DNA of 64,000 nucleotides from Marinobacter salarius (GCA_000831005.1 CP007152.1:1736001-1800000); one strand, 5' to 3'; shown: positions 46,256-57,401, numbered from the stretch's first letter. The notes: generated by a model from the sequence alone, not told the origin. Translations and numbers: made by a program.

Positions 46256-48109
46256 ATGAAACGTCTGCTCCCCCTTTCAGTTGCCCTGTTCACGCTGGCC
46301 CTCGCCGGTTGCGGCGAGGAATCCGACAAGTCACCGGTCGATGGCCGTGACTTCGACGCTGAGGATTACAGCGCGCCCGAGCCCTATACAGGCCAGGTGA
46401 TTGACGGCTACCTGCGCAATGCAAGGGTGTGGCTGGACATAGACGGTGACAGCCAGTACACGCCGGGCCCGATGACCTTTGAAAACAGCGCCGGTACGGA
46501 AATAACCCTGCGGGACGGAGAACCCACCGCGTTAACGGGAGAAGGTGGCGTGTTCTCGCTGGATACTGCGGAACTGGTGCAGGACCCGTCCATATCCCCG
46601 GATATCGATCCCAGGGACTTTCCGCTGTTTGCCGTGGTGCTGCCTGGCCAGACCATGGAGCAGACCCGCATCGGGGAAGTGGTGCTGGAAGACGCCTACC
46701 TGCTTAGTGCGCCGCCTGGGGTGCGCAATGTCACGCCATTGAGTCACCTGGTGCGGCAACGCCGCCTGATTGGGTTGCAGGATCTTTCGGTCATCAGTAC
46801 CGATCTGTCTGATGCTCTCGGCAACGTGAACCTAGTCAGTAACTATATCCGGTCCGGTGATCACCGTGCCCACGCATACGCCCGCGCCTTCGCCCGCTTC
46901 ATGGCCAGTCAGTTCCCACCGGAGTATGCCAATCTCCTTCGCAATGGTGACGGACGCGAACGCTATCTGAGCGAAGAGGCGGTTTATCTTCTGGGTATAT
47001 CTTTTGCCCGCAATGCCCTGGAGGTGGTTCAGGTGGTTGATGCCGCTGCCTCCCAAGGCAATTACGAGAACATCAACATTGATGAACTGGTATTGCCGGA
47101 AGTGCCGGTTGAGCTGGACGACCCGGTTATCCTTCAGCGCCAGACAGTTCTCGCCAGGGGGGAGGGGAGCGAGTTGCCGGCCACAATGTCCAACCTCAGC
47201 GTGTCCGCTGAGCTGGAGTTCGACTACTCGGAAGATGGCCGGTTAACGGCCGTGACGGCGAACGGGTGCATGACGCCGTCAATGCGGGAAATGGCCCGCT
47301 TGATCAATGCCCGTGGCAAAATCGCCGATACCGATGTGCAGTGGATGCCTTCGATATCACTGTCCCAGGAGAGTGCCAGCTACCATGAGGCTGAAGGGGC
47401 CGATGAGCGGCTGATATTCAACTGGCAGGACCGTACCGCGACGTTCGAAACCACCACCACCTGCCATCCTGGACTGGCGTCGTCCTCGGGATTGGGTGGC
47501 CCGCCGGCGATCCGTTACGAGTGGACCATGGCGGATGCCCGGGTCGAGTCCCTGACGGCAACTTCCGATAGCAAGACGGACGTTCTGCGCCCCGACTATC
47601 AGTTCGCCAACGATGCCTTTTTCGGTTTCACTCGTTCCGTCGATGGCGCGAACGAGGAGATTGTGGCGCTCACGAGTAGCGTCCAATCCTGCGAGGGGGA
47701 TATTGATCCGGAGGATGTCGATGCGGCCCAGGTAGTGTCTGCTCAGCAGCCTTTTACGGTCACCGGCAGTATCACACTGCCGGACGAGTTCACCTCGCCA
47801 GCGCTGGAGTTCGATACTCGCAATGACCGTTTCCGGCCGCTACGGTTTGGCTTCCTGGATGAAGAAATGAGCTCCACGCCAGGGGTCAGCAATACAGAAG
47901 GGTTTGACTGGGCGTTCTACTACCCCTTCGATAATTCCAGCGAGTTCGTGGCAGAGCAGCCCAATCTGATCAGCATCGCCTACCTGAATCGCCATGGCGG
48001 CAGCCGGGCCTGTGGACGGGAATTTGAAAGAGCGCCTTCTGCGGCCTATGCCCGGGTGAACTATACCTATCAACGGCTTTCGGAATACTTGTCGGGATTG
48101 GTGGAGTAG
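46256..48109 (+). CDS. Large outer-envelope lipoprotein of unknown function
   Basis: Not recognised. The 617-residue precursor begins with a lipoprotein signal (LLPLSVALFTLALAGCGEE, lipid cysteine near residue 17). An acidic linker follows, then VIDGYLRNARVWLDIDGDSQYTPG, whose DIDGD resembles a calcium-binding turn. The long body has scattered Asp/Glu-rich segments and only a few cysteines (for example NGCMTPS, TTCHPG, SRACGREF), which may form disulfides. The signal after the cysteine (GEE) suggests outer-membrane sorting. An ATG at 46244 is an alternative start. No partner gene is adjacent. Confidence 0.75.
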   Translation: MKRLLPLSVALFTLALAGCGEESDKSPVDGRDFDAEDYSAPEPYTGQVIDGYLRNARVWLDIDGDSQYTPGPMTFENSAGTEITLRDGEPTALTGEGGVFSLDTAELVQDPSISPDIDPRDFPLFAVVLPGQTMEQTRIGEVVLEDAYLLSAPPGVRNVTPLSHLVRQRRLIGLQDLSVISTDLSDALGNVNLVSNYIRSGDHRAHAYARAFARFMASQFPPEYANLLRNGDGRERYLSEEAVYLLGISFARNALEVVQVVDAAASQGNYENINIDELVLPEVPVELDDPVILQRQTVLARGEGSELPATMSNLSVSAELEFDYSEDGRLTAVTANGCMTPSMREMARLINARGKIADTDVQWMPSISLSQESASYHEAEGADERLIFNWQDRTATFETTTTCHPGLASSSGLGGPPAIRYEWTMADARVESLTATSDSKTDVLRPDYQFANDAFFGFTRSVDGANEEIVALTSSVQSCEGDIDPEDVDAAQVVSAQQPFTVTGSITLPDEFTSPALEFDTRNDRFRPLRFGFLDEEMSSTPGVSNTEGFDWAFYYPFDNSSEFVAEQPNLISIAYLNRHGGSRACGREFERAPSAAYARVNYTYQRLSEYLSGLVE

Positions 48110-48582
48110 GGCCTGCTGCGCGCGAGGTGGCTCTTCGCGAACTCATGCGTTTGCGAACGCAGATTTGTTGCGACATATGCTTATAAAGGTGTCGGATTCG
48201 TAACACTTCCTGAGGGAGGAAGTGGTGCCGAGGAGAGGACTTGAACCTCCACGGGGTTGCCCCCACTAGCACCTGAAGCTAGCGTGTCTACCAATTTCAC
48301 CACCTCGGCAGGTGATTTGCAGTCTCTCCGGTGGGCATTCAAACGTTTTACTTCGTTGAATTTCCGGGCTTTCTGCCGCAGCTGCGGGCATTGCCGTCAA
48401 CCGATGGCGCGTACTTTAATCATTCGGAAAAAGCCTGTCAAATATTTTTTGTCCTGCCAGTGCCGGTTTTTATGCCTATTTTAGGCGGTCGGTTAGGCAG
48501 GTGGGTGCTGGCGGCGTTATACTCCTTTGCAAACGTAATATAACGATTGATTTCCAACAGGGAAGTCAGACTAAGGATACGA
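48110..48582. other. Intergenic region holding only the tRNA-Leu gene
   Basis: Apart from tRNA-Leu at 48223-48309, I see no coding frame with support, no clear terminator and no repeat in this 473-bp gap. The stretch after the tRNA (48310-48582) is moderately T-rich and probably carries the divergent promoters of the tRNA and rnr, but no box matches consensus well enough to call. Confidence 0.6.
48223..48309 (-). tRNA. tRNA-Leu(CAG)
   Basis: An 87-nt class II tRNA reads on the minus strand. The acceptor stem GCCGAGG pairs with CCTCGGC, the D-arm region reads GTGAAATTGGTAGACAC, and the anticodon arm CTAGC-TTCAGGT-GCTAG carries anticodon CAG. A variable stem of about 14 nt (GGGGGCAACCCC), the T arm GGTTCAAGTCC and an encoded CCA complete it. 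It decodes CUG, the commonest leucine codon in G+C-rich genomes. It diverges from rnr. Confidence 0.96.
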
Positions 48583-51193
48583 ATGGTTTCCAGAAAGAAG
48601 ACGGACAAAGACCCACATGCGCAGCGTGAGGCCAGCAAATACGACAACCCGATTCAGAGCCGGGAATTCATTCTCGACCATCTGAAGGAGCGGGGAGCGC
48701 CGGCCACTCACGAGACTCTGTGTGGCGAGTTGGGGCAGCAGTCCGAGGAGGGCATCGAAGCCTGCGTCGCCGGCTGATTGCGATGTGCCGGGACGGGCAG
48801 TTGATCTGTAATCGTCGGGGAGCCTACCTGCCCATTGAAGAGGCGGATCTGGTCACCGGCCGTGTCACTGGCCATAAGGATGGATTTGGTTTTCTGATCC
48901 CGGATGACGGCGGATCGGATCTTTTCCTGACGGCTCGCCAGATGCGTCAAGTCTTCCACGGTGACCGCGTTGCCGCCCGGGTGGATCGGGTGGATGATCG
49001 TGGTCGTCGCGAAGGGGTGATCGTAGAAGTGCTGGAGTATCGCACCCATCAAACCGTTGGTCGTCTGTTTCAGGAAAGCGGCATTTCCTTTGTGGTTCCG
49101 GAGAATGCCCGTATCAACCACGAAGTATTGATTCCCGCAGAGCAAATTAATGACGCGCGGCACGGCCAATACGTTGTGGTCGACATTATACGTCAGCCTA
49201 CCGTACGTACCCAGCCGACGGGAAAGGTCGTCGAAGTGCTTGGCGAGCACATGGCGCCGGGTATGGAAATCGATGTGGCCATCCGTTCCTACGATATCCC
49301 TCACAGTTGGCCGCCGGCCGTCGGTGAGCAGATTGCCGGCATTGCCGATGAGGTGACCGAAAAGGACAAGCAGAATCGGTGGATATCCGCAACCTGCGCC
49401 TGGTGACCATCGACGACGAAACCGCCCGGGACTTTGACGACGCGATCTATTGTGAGCCGCGCCCGCGCGGTGGCTACCGTCTGCTGGTGGCGATTGCGGA
49501 CGTATCTCATTATGTGCGTCCTGGCTCTCCGCTGGATGAAGAAGCGATTAACCGTGGCAACTCAGTGTATTTTCCGGATCACGTGGTGCCCATGTTGCCG
49601 GAAAAGCTGTCCAATGGCCTGTGCTCCCTGAACCCGGGTGTGGATCGGCTCTGCATGGTGGCGGACATGACCATCAGTGCCAACGGCAGCGTCAGTGGCT
49701 ACACCTTCTATCAGGCGGTGATGCACAGCCACGCGCGACTGACCTATAACAAGGTCAGTGACATGCTTGAACGGCCGGATTCCGAGCCGGGATACCGGTT
49801 GTCAGAACAGTACGCTCACGTGCTGCCGCACCTGCACAATCTCTACAACCTCTACAAATTGCTGCGCAGAGCCCGGACAGAGCGCGGTGCCATCGATTTT
49901 GAGACCACGGAAACCCGGGTCATATTCGACGCCAATCGCAAAATCGAGGAAATCGTTCCGGTTAAGCGCAACGACGCCCACAAGATCGTCGAGGAATGTA
50001 TGCTCGCCGCCAACGTGGCGACGGCGCGATTCCTCAAAAAGCACAAGGTGCCTTCACTGTACCGGGTGCACGATGGCCCATCCGAGGAGCGCCTCAATGC
50101 GGTGCGGCTTTTCCTGGGCGAGCTGGGGTTGCAGCTGGGGGGTGGAGACAAGCCAACCTCCGCTGATTATCAGGCGCTGTTGTCCAGCATTGCAGACCGT
50201 TCCGACGCCAATGTCATCCAGACGGTGATGCTGCGCTCTTTGAGCCAGGCCGTCTATAGCCCGGATGAGGGTGGCCATTTCGGCCTGGGGTTTACCAGTT
50301 ATGCCCACTTCACCTCGCCGATCCGCCGTTATCCGGACCTGATCGTGCATCGCGGTATCAAGTCCGTGATTCACGGCGAAGACGACAGCAAAGACGTGTC
50401 GGTGCCGCCCAAGCGTGACCCGGAACTGGCGGATTACCCTTATGACCTGCCCAGAATGCATCAACTGGGTGAGCACTGCTCGATGACCGAGCGCCGCGCC
50501 GACGACGCAACGCGGGACGTCATGGCCTGGCTCAAATGCGAATACCTCAAGGATCACGTGGGCGAGGAGTACGATGGCGTGATTGCAGCCGTTGTGCCTT
50601 TCGGGTTCTTTGTGGAGCTTTCCGGAGTTTACATTGAGGGCCTGGTGCACGTGTCTACCCTCAGTGGTGACTACTTCCATCATGATGCTGCCAAACACCG
50701 CCTGATCGGCGAGCGTACCGCTATGAGCTTCCGGTTGGGCGACGAGGTCCGCGTGAAGGTAATGCGTGTGGGCATGGAAGACCGCAAGGTGGACCTGGAG
50801 CTGGTGAGCGAGCCACAGCATCGCCAGGCAGACCGGGATGCGCTGGAAGTCACCAAGCGAGAGCCGCGGGATAAGGGCAAGGGCAAAGGTAAGGGGCGAG
50901 GTAAGGGTGGCAAAACCACCGCTGGCCGTGCCCCAGGAGCTGGCCGGGAGAAGGCTGGTGATGCGGCCGCCAAACCCCGCCGCAGGAAAGCGACTGGCTC
51001 AAAACCCTCTGGCAAATCAGGGGCACCCGACGCGGTCACGCCAACGTTCGATGATGATGGCGAGATGTCGGCCCGTGACAAGCTGGTGGCGGAAGCGGCC
51101 AAGCTTGCACTGGGTAAGGGCAAGAGCAAGAAGGCGCCGGCTAAAACCACCGGTGCTGACAAGAAACGAAAGCCCCGCAAGTCAGGAAAATAG
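48583..51193 (+). CDS. rnr: Ribonuclease R, two frameshifts
   Basis: RNase R is a processive 3'-5' exoribonuclease that degrades structured RNA. In order: N-terminal helix-turn-helix ([22 protein letters not shown]), cold-shock domains ([13 protein letters not shown]), the RNB catalytic domain ([16 protein letters not shown] with four aspartates; [18 protein letters not shown]), an S1 domain near residue 660 and a long Lys/Gly-rich tail ([12 protein letters not shown]). Frames break at about 48761 (GCCTGCG for GCCCTGCG) and 49378-49379 (CGGTGG for CGGGTGG). Repair gives 870 residues. RlmB follows after three bases. Confidence 0.94.
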
Positions 51194-51196
51194 GCC

Positions 51197-51934
51197 GTGT
51201 CTGAAGAGTACATTTTTGGCTGGCATGCGGTTGAAGCGGTTCTCAAGCGCGAGCCAGAACGTATACAGCAAGTGTGGATTCAGACGGGGCGCGAGGACCG
51301 CCGGGTCAAAACCGTCACCGATGCCTTCAATGAGCTTGGGGTGCGCTGGAAGGTTGTGCATCGCAAAGAACTGGATCAGCGCGTAGCCGGCGTGCATCAG
51401 GGCATTGTGGCCGCGGTTTCTGAAAGCCGTGAATGGAGTGAAGATGATCTCCTGGCCATGTTGTCAGGGTCTGACAAGCCGCCGTTTCTGTTGATCCTGG
51501 ATGGTGTGACCGATCCCCACAACCTGGGCGCCTGCCTGCGAACCGCTGATGCCGTGGGTGTCCAGGCTGTGGTGGTGCCCAAGGATAAATCCGCATCGTT
51601 GTCGCCGACCGTCAGGAAGGTGGCCTGTGGTGCGGCTGAAACCGTGCCTCTGGTACGTGTCACCAATCTTGCGCGGTTTATGCGCACGATCAGGGATGAG
51701 GGTGTCTGGCTCATTGGCACCGCCGGCGAAGCGAGCAGTACCCTGTATCAGGCGGACTTTACCGGCCCGGTCGCTCTGGTAATGGGTGCCGAGGGCAAAG
51801 GTATGCGTCGCCTGACGCGGGAACACTGTGATCTGTTGATCAATATCCCCATGCTTGGCCACGTGGACAGTCTCAATGTGTCGGTGGCCACCGGCGCCTG
51901 CCTTTACGAAGCCTTGCGTCAACGGCTTGCATAG
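51197..51934 (+). CDS. rlmB: 23S rRNA (guanosine-2251-2'-O)-methyltransferase RlmB
   Basis: A 245-residue SpoU-family (SPOUT) methyltransferase acting on G2251 in the peptidyl-transferase P loop. The N-terminal L30e-like domain begins EEYIFGWHAVEAVLKREP. The three SpoU motifs are TDPHNLGACLRTADAVG, ALVMGAEGKGMRRLTREHCD and IPMLGHVDSLNVSVATGACLYEA (key residues N, R, E, G, S, N). It uses a GTG start and lies right after rnr, a pairing seen across proteobacteria. Confidence 0.96.
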   Translation: MSEEYIFGWHAVEAVLKREPERIQQVWIQTGREDRRVKTVTDAFNELGVRWKVVHRKELDQRVAGVHQGIVAAVSESREWSEDDLLAMLSGSDKPPFLLILDGVTDPHNLGACLRTADAVGVQAVVVPKDKSASLSPTVRKVACGAAETVPLVRVTNLARFMRTIRDEGVWLIGTAGEASSTLYQADFTGPVALVMGAEGKGMRRLTREHCDLLINIPMLGHVDSLNVSVATGACLYEALRQRLA

Positions 51935-52167
51935 TATCAGCCACGCGCCTAGAATACGTGACCCCCTTTTTCAGGGGGCGGTGTTGTATTGCCTGAAATC
52001 CTGGTGATCAGTATCGGCTTTTTGAACAGGCTTTATACGTAATGTCTTGTTGGTAAAAGCAAAAAGAAGCCGGCAGCTTTGCCTGCCACCTCCTTGCTTC
52101 CTGCATTTGCCCTGTTTGTTGAAACCGGCGCCTGTGCTGGAGGCTGTTCAAACCGTAGGGAGAACTC

Positions 52168-52584
52168 ATGCGTCACTACGAAATCGTATTTATGGTACAC
52201 CCGGATCAGAGCGAGCAGGTGCCCGCGATGATCGAGCGCTATACCGGCGTCATCAATGAAGATGGCGGCAAGGTACATCGCCTGGAAGATTGGGGCCGTC
52301 GTCACCTGGCTTATCCGATCAACAAGATCCACAAGGCTCACTACGTTCTGATGAACATTGAATGTTCACAGGCAGCGATGGACGAGCTGACTCACAACTT
52401 CCGTTTCAACGATGCCATCATCCGCGACATGATCCTGCGCCGCGATGGTGCCGACATCGAACTGTCCCCGATGAAAGCTTCCGAGTCCCGTGAAGACCGT
52501 CGTGGCGGCGATGATCGTCCGCGTCGTTCAGCCGAATCTGACGAGCCACGTCAGCAGGCTGAAACCCAGGACGAAGAAGAGTAA
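52168..52584 (+). CDS. rpsF: 30S ribosomal protein bS6
   Basis: A 138-residue bS6, starting [19 protein letters not shown] and including [24 protein letters not shown] and [15 protein letters not shown]. The tail beyond residue 100 is charged ([17 protein letters not shown]). AGGGAGA precedes the ATG. The 233-bp leader has a GGCAG-CTGCC hairpin near 52073-52088 that could take part in S6:S18 feedback control. I could not identify the CCG-box hairpin of the known leader with confidence. Confidence 0.97.
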   Translation: MRHYEIVFMVHPDQSEQVPAMIERYTGVINEDGGKVHRLEDWGRRHLAYPINKIHKAHYVLMNIECSQAAMDELTHNFRFNDAIIRDMILRRDGADIELSPMKASESREDRRGGDDRPRRSAESDEPRQQAETQDEEE

Positions 52585-52613
52585 AACCATCACCGGAGTT
52601 GAGGAGTTAAGTT

Positions 52614-52844
52614 ATGGCTCGTTTTTTCAGACGTCGTAAGTTCTGCCGCTTCACGGCAGAAGGTGTTAAAGAGATCGATTACAAGGATCTGGACACCCTG
52701 AAAGGTTACATCACTGAAACCGGCAAGATCGTGCCCAGCCGTATTACCGGCACCAAGGCACGCTATCAGCGTCAGCTGGCTACCGCTATCAAGCGTGCCC
52801 GCTACCTGGCACTGCTGCCGTATTCGGACAGCCACGATAACTAA
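52614..52844 (+). CDS. rpsR: 30S ribosomal protein bS18
   Basis: A 76-residue bS18 ([53 protein letters not shown]). It binds bS6 in the platform of the small subunit. GAGGAG lies upstream. It follows rpsF in the conserved order rpsF-rpsR-DUF2232-rplI. Confidence 0.98.
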   Translation: MARFFRRRKFCRFTAEGVKEIDYKDLDTLKGYITETGKIVPSRITGTKARYQRQLATAIKRARYLALLPYSDSHDN

Positions 52845-52871
52845 GTAACAGAATAAACAGGACCCGGGACC

Positions 52872-53738
52872 ATGCGTGCACTGGCACAGTTTGTAATGCG
52901 CGGTCCTCTGCAGGCAGGCGGGGTGGCAGCAGTTACGACTGCAATACCCTTGTTGTTCTGGATAGGTGCGGCGGTTATTGGCCTGGTCATTCTCAGACTG
53001 GGTATCAGCCAGGGGCTTAGTATTGGTCTCTGGGCATTGCTTCCGGCACTCGGCTGGAGCTGGTTCGGGCACGACCCGACGGCACTGGTGGTGTTGCTTC
53101 AGGCAATGTTAATGGCGTCCATCCTGAGAATAACCCTGTCCTGGGAGAAAGCGCTGCTCGCAGGCAGTTTCCTGGGGATTGTGACAGGCTTGATGTTGCC
53201 CTTGGTGTACCCGGATCTATTGAACGATCTGGTGCAGGCCGGGGTGAGGTTTTACGAAGAGTACAACGCCGAAATCGCCAGTAGTCTTGGCAGTGAGCTG
53301 GAAACAGTCATTCGGCAAACCATGAATGCGAGCATGGCGGGCACCTACCTGGTAATCGGGGTGTGCATGACCATGCTGGCAAGATCCTGGCAGGCCGGGT
53401 TGTACAACCCCGGCGGATTCCGGACCGAGTTTCACTCGCTCCGGCTGTCACCGGCAATCGCGGTTATTTGTGTGATTACCATGGTGGCAGGGCCCGTTCT
53501 CGGGTTGAATTCCATGTTGCTGGGCTGGGTTGGAGGTTTGCCGCTGTTTGTGGCGGGTCTGGCCCTGGTTCATGGCGTTGTCGGTCGTAAGAATCTGAGT
53601 GGTCAGTGGTTGGTGCTGTTCTACCTGGCGCTGGTACTGCTTGGTCCAAGCCTGATGATTCTGTTGGTAGTTCTGGCTTTTGTGGATAGCTGGCTGGATA
53701 TCCGGAGGCGAATGAAGTCCTCCGGCCCGGCTGAATAA
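52872..53738 (+). CDS. DUF2232 (YybS-like) membrane protein
   Basis: A 288-residue protein with about eight hydrophobic segments ([34 protein letters not shown] at the start), lying between rpsR and rplI. This is the usual place of DUF2232 proteins in Pseudomonas and relatives. Function is not known. The last hydrophobic block ends in a short basic tail ([11 protein letters not shown]). It is co-transcribed with the ribosomal protein genes by position. Confidence 0.85.
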   Translation: MRALAQFVMRGPLQAGGVAAVTTAIPLLFWIGAAVIGLVILRLGISQGLSIGLWALLPALGWSWFGHDPTALVVLLQAMLMASILRITLSWEKALLAGSFLGIVTGLMLPLVYPDLLNDLVQAGVRFYEEYNAEIASSLGSELETVIRQTMNASMAGTYLVIGVCMTMLARSWQAGLYNPGGFRTEFHSLRLSPAIAVICVITMVAGPVLGLNSMLLGWVGGLPLFVAGLALVHGVVGRKNLSGQWLVLFYLALVLLGPSLMILLVVLAFVDSWLDIRRRMKSSGPAE

Positions 53739-53758
53739 AGCACGAAGAGGTTAACGAG

Positions 53759-54205
53759 ATGGATGTTATTCTGCTCGAAAAAGTAGCAAACCTTGGTTCA
53801 CTGGGTGACAAGGTCAAGGTAAAGGCCGGTTACGGTCGTAATTTTCTGCTGCCTTATGGCAAGGCTGTTGCGGCAACCGCTGACAACCTGAAAGCGTTCG
53901 AAGAGCGCCGTGCAGAGCTGGAAAAAGCGGCAGCTGAGAAGCTGTCTGCAGCTCAGGCTCGTGGCGAAGCTCTGGAAGGCGCCTCAGTCACCATTACCTC
54001 CAAGGCTGGTGAAGAAGGCAAGCTGTTCGGCTCCATCGGTGTGCGTGACATCGCAGATGCGATTACCGCCGCTGGTACCGACGTTGAGAAAAGTGAAGTT
54101 CGTCTGCCCGAAGGCCCGCTGCGTGTGGTTGGCGAGTACGAGATCGAGCTTCAGCTGCACTCTGACGTAACCGTTCACATTAACCTGGCCGTTGTGGCCG
54201 AGTAA
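53759..54205 (+). CDS. rplI: 50S ribosomal protein bL9
   Basis: A 148-residue bL9 beginning [36 protein letters not shown], with the long connecting helix and a C-terminal domain ending [12 protein letters not shown]. It ends the rpsF operon, and a strong hairpin follows. Confidence 0.98.
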   Translation: MDVILLEKVANLGSLGDKVKVKAGYGRNFLLPYGKAVAATADNLKAFEERRAELEKAAAEKLSAAQARGEALEGASVTITSKAGEEGKLFGSIGVRDIADAITAAGTDVEKSEVRLPEGPLRVVGEYEIELQLHSDVTVHINLAVVAE

Positions 54206-54252
54206 ATTGACGGTTTAGTCTGAACATCGGGTTACTACCCGGTGGCAGCCAT

Positions 54253-54290
54253 ACAGGCCCGGAATCCATTCAGGTGGATTCCGGGCCTGT
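54253..54290 (+). terminator. Terminator after rplI
   Basis: ACAGGCCCGGAATCCA pairs perfectly with TGGATTCCGGGCCTGT (16 bp) around TTCAGG. It is followed by TGCTTTCTGG, a weak T stretch. It ends the ribosomal protein operon before dnaB. Confidence 0.85.
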
Positions 54291-54389
54291 TGCTTTCTGG
54301 TGTATGATTTGTGTTTTCCGTAGCTCTCCCATCGCATCGACAATCTCCGTAAACTGTCACGGATGTGATGCCCAGACGAAGACGTTTCC

Positions 54390-55786
54390 ATGGCCAACCC
54401 GAATTTCAAACCGGTAAACAGCGACCCTGAGACCAGCCGAATCAAGGTTCCACCTCATTCCGTGGAGGCCGAACAGGCGGTGCTTGGTGGCCTGATGCTG
54501 GACAATCGCCGATTTGATGAGATCTCGGAGATCATTTCCGCTGGCGACTTTTACCGTCAGGATCACCGCCTCATTTTTGGTGCTGCCGAGCGACTGGCGG
54601 GCGAGAGCGAACCGCTCGATGTTGTCACACTGACTGAATTCCTGGAGCGTGCCGGTGATATCGAAGACGCGGGTGGGCTTTCCTATCTGGCAGAACTGGC
54701 CGAGAAAACCCCCGGTGCCGCCAATATCCGCGCTTATGCCGAGATTGTGCGGGAGCGCTCTATCCTGCGACAACTGGTGCAGGTGTCCGGGCAGATATCC
54801 GATTCGGCGTTTAACCCCCAGGGCCGGAACAGCAACGAGATCCTGGACGAAGCCGAGCGCAACGTCTTCCAGATCGCCGAATCGCGGGTCAAGGAAGGTT
54901 CCGGTCCCCAGGCCATCAACCCGATTCTCACCAAGGCCCTCAGTCGCATTGAGGAGCTGTTCGAGTCCGGCGAGACTACAACGGGTCTGACAACGGGCTT
55001 CAAGGACCTGGATGAGTGGACGTCGGGAATGCAGCCCTCGGATCTGTTGATCGTGGCGGGGCGACCGTCCATGGGTAAGACCACCTTTGCCATGAACATC
55101 GTCGAGAACGCCTTGATAAGCACCGGCGCGCCGATTCTGGTGTTCAGCATGGAAATGCCGGCGGATGCGCTGGTCATGCGTATGCTGTCGTCCCTGGGGC
55201 GAATTGATCAGAGCCGGATTCGTAGCGGTAAGCTTGAAGAGGACGATTGGCCCAGCTGACGTCCGCGGTGAGTCTGCTGAAAGACAAACCGCTCTATATC
55301 GACGACACGCCTGGTCTGAGCCCAACCGAAATGCGTTCCCGGGCTCGCCGTATTGCCCGGGAGAACGAAGGCAAGCTTGGTCTGATCATGGTGGATTACC
55401 TCCAGTTGATGCGGGTGCCCGGTAACACCGAGGGCCGGACCGCTGAGATTTCCGAGATCTCCCGTTCCCTGAAAGGGATCGCCAAGGAGCTCAGTTGCCC
55501 GGTCGTGGCGCTTTCGCAGCTGAACCGGAGCCTGGAGCAGCGGCCGAACAAGCGCCCGGTAAACTCTGACTTGCGGGAATCCGGCGCCATCGAGCAGGAC
55601 GCGGACGTGATCATGTTTGTCTATCGGGATGAGGTCTACAACGAAGACACCTCCGACAAGGGCATTGCCGAAATCATCATCGGTAAGCAACGTAACGGCC
55701 CCATTGGCACCGTGCGACTGGCCTTCATCGGCAAGTACACCAAGTTCGAGGATCTGGCCCACGGCGATTACGGAGGGGATTATTAA
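54390..55786 (+). CDS. dnaB: Replicative DNA helicase DnaB, one frameshift
   Basis: The hexameric helicase of the replication fork. The N-terminal domain starts near residue 18 ([20 protein letters not shown]). The RecA-like domain has Walker [40 protein letters not shown], Walker [11 protein letters not shown] and [33 protein letters not shown]. The frame breaks at 55249-55251 (ATTGGCCC for ATTGGGCCC), in the stretch DDWAQL. Repair gives 465 residues. As an essential gene it is unlikely to be truly broken. It overlaps alr by one base. Confidence 0.95.
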
Positions 55787-56888
55787 TGCCACGGAAGACC
55801 GTTGCCCGTATTGATACCCGTGCCCTCCGCCACAACTATCGCCTCGCCTGCCGGCTGGCCAGCCCGGCCCGCGCAATGGCTGTTATCAAGGCCGATGGCT
55901 ATGGCCATGGTATCCGTGAAGTCGCACGGGCCCTGGCGAGCGACGCACCCAAGTTTGCTGTTGCCTGTCTGGAAGAGGCCCTGGCGATCCGGGAGGCCGG
56001 TGTTGACCATCCTGTGGTGTTGTTGCAGGGCATGCACAGTGCCGAGGATGTCGCGACGTGTGTTCGCGAAGGTTTTGAAGTGGTGGTCCACAGTCGTTAT
56101 CAGTTGGACTGGTTGGCGCAGGCTGGTGAGACGCCAACGGTCTGGGTGAAAGTGAATACCGGCATGAATCGGCTTGGTTTCGCGCCGGGCGTGTTGGCCG
56201 ATGTTATGGCACGACTGGGTACCATGCTGCGGCGGAGAAGGTGGCGGGTTTCGTAACGCACTTTGCCTGTGCGGACGATATCTCCAGCGATGACACTGAC
56301 CAGCAGACGCGGATATTCAGTGAAGCAGTGGTGGACTGGCCAAAACTTGAGAAAAGCGCGTCAAATTCTGCCGCCCACTTTCTCCCCGCCCAGCCGTCGT
56401 TTGACTGGACCCGCCCCGGCATCATGCTTTATGGCGCCTCCCCGACCTTGGGCAAGACCGGCCCAGAACTGGGTCTGGAAGCGGTGATGACACTGGAAGC
56501 CCCTTTGACCGCAGTGCGAACGCTAAAGCCGGGAGAGTCCGTGGGCTATGGCTACAACTGGACCGCGACTCAGGAAACACGAATGGGGATTGTGGCCATT
56601 GGCTATGGTGATGGCTATCCTCGCCATGCCGGTACGGGCACTCCGGCGTGGGTCGGCGGTAACCGCATACGCCTGATTGGCAGGGTGTCCATGGACATGC
56701 TGGCCGTGGACCTGACGGGCGCCCCTGACGCCTGTCCTGGCGACCCTGTGGAGCTCTGGGGGCGGCATGTCAGTGTGGATGAAGTGGCGCAACACGCCGG
56801 TACCATTGGCTACGAACTGCTAACGGGTATTACAGCCCGGGTGCCCAGGCTGTACGAGAATTCGGGAAACGCTGCAGCAGGTAGGTGA
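55786..56888 (+). CDS. alr: Alanine racemase Alr, one frameshift
   Basis: A PLP enzyme that supplies D-alanine for the cell wall. The PLP lysine sits in AVIKADGYGHGIREVARAL. Other marks are VNTGMNRLGF, the second-half GIMLYGASP, the catalytic tyrosine in GYGYNWTA and the IGRVSMDMLAVDLT region. The frame breaks at 56222-56223 (GGTACCATG for GGTACCCATG). Repair gives THAAAEKVAGFVTHFACAD and 367 residues in total. The dnaB-alr pairing is the usual one. Confidence 0.93.
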
Positions 56889-57248
56889 TCAGGAAGCGGG
56901 TTCCGGCTCGTGGATGATTTCCTCGATGAAGTCGAGAATCGCGGCCAGGCTGCGGTCGTCCAGTTTCTTCAGGACTTTGTGGACGACCATCTTGCTGCCT
57001 TTGAGCATGCTGCTGATGCCCATTCTGGCCATACCCATCAGCATGCTGCTGGCGTTGAGTCGGCGCAGGGGTTCCAGGAAAAAGAAATCCAGACCGTTGT
57101 CGGTCATCTCGGCAATCAGTTCGAACAGTTTGTCGATGGCTTCCTTATCCGCCTTTCCCCGCTCCCGCAGCTCATTGACGGTGTAAAGTGCGCGGGTCCG
57201 GAGCTCATCCGGTATGGGTGCAACGATATGGCTTTGTTGTTTCAGCAT
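56889..57248 (-). CDS. Hypothetical helical protein
   Basis: Not recognised. The 119-residue protein has no signal peptide. Residues 10-50 are charged helix (RTRALYTVNELRERGKADKE), the middle is methionine-rich (ASSMLMGMARMGISSMLKGSK), and the tail is acidic (FIEEIIHEPEPAS). It ends directly against alr on the opposite strand. It shares its upstream region, which holds several dyads, with the divergent RmlD-like gene. Confidence 0.7.
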   Translation of the reverse strand: MLKQQSHIVAPIPDELRTRALYTVNELRERGKADKEAIDKLFELIAEMTDNGLDFFFLEPLRRLNASSMLMGMARMGISSMLKGSKMVVHKVLKKLDDRSLAAILDFIEEIIHEPEPAS

Positions 57249-57378
57249 GTGTGATCCTGTTGTTGTATGCTCGTCAGGTCTGCTCAGTATTTCGACACGT
57301 ATTCTATGGGGTGTGCTTCGCGTGCCATTGGCTCGAACGTTATCGGGTGTCCGTCATATCAGTGATATCCCGTGTATA

Positions 57379-57401
57379 CGTTCCAACAGACTGTGGGAAC
57401 G
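57379..57401. promoter_or_regulatory. 23-bp dyad in a divergent promoter region, possible operator
   Basis: CGTTCCAACAG-A-CTGTGGGAACG is symmetrical at 10 of 11 positions. It lies between two divergent genes starting at 57248 and 57502. A second, smaller dyad (ATATCA-G-TGATAT, 57356-57368) and a stem GCAACGG/CCGTTGC (57449-57455 with 57465-57471) lie on either side. Twofold symmetry of this length suggests a dimeric repressor site, though a transcribed hairpin is also possible. Confidence 0.4.

Noticed and set aside
51962..51979. CCCCC/GGGGG hairpin after rlmB as a terminator
   Set aside because: The stem is short and no T-run follows; called too weak to list.
52020..52167. Known S6:S18 binding leader of rpsF
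   Set aside because: The leader can form small hairpins, but I could not place the CCG-bulge structure convincingly, so it is only mentioned under rpsF.
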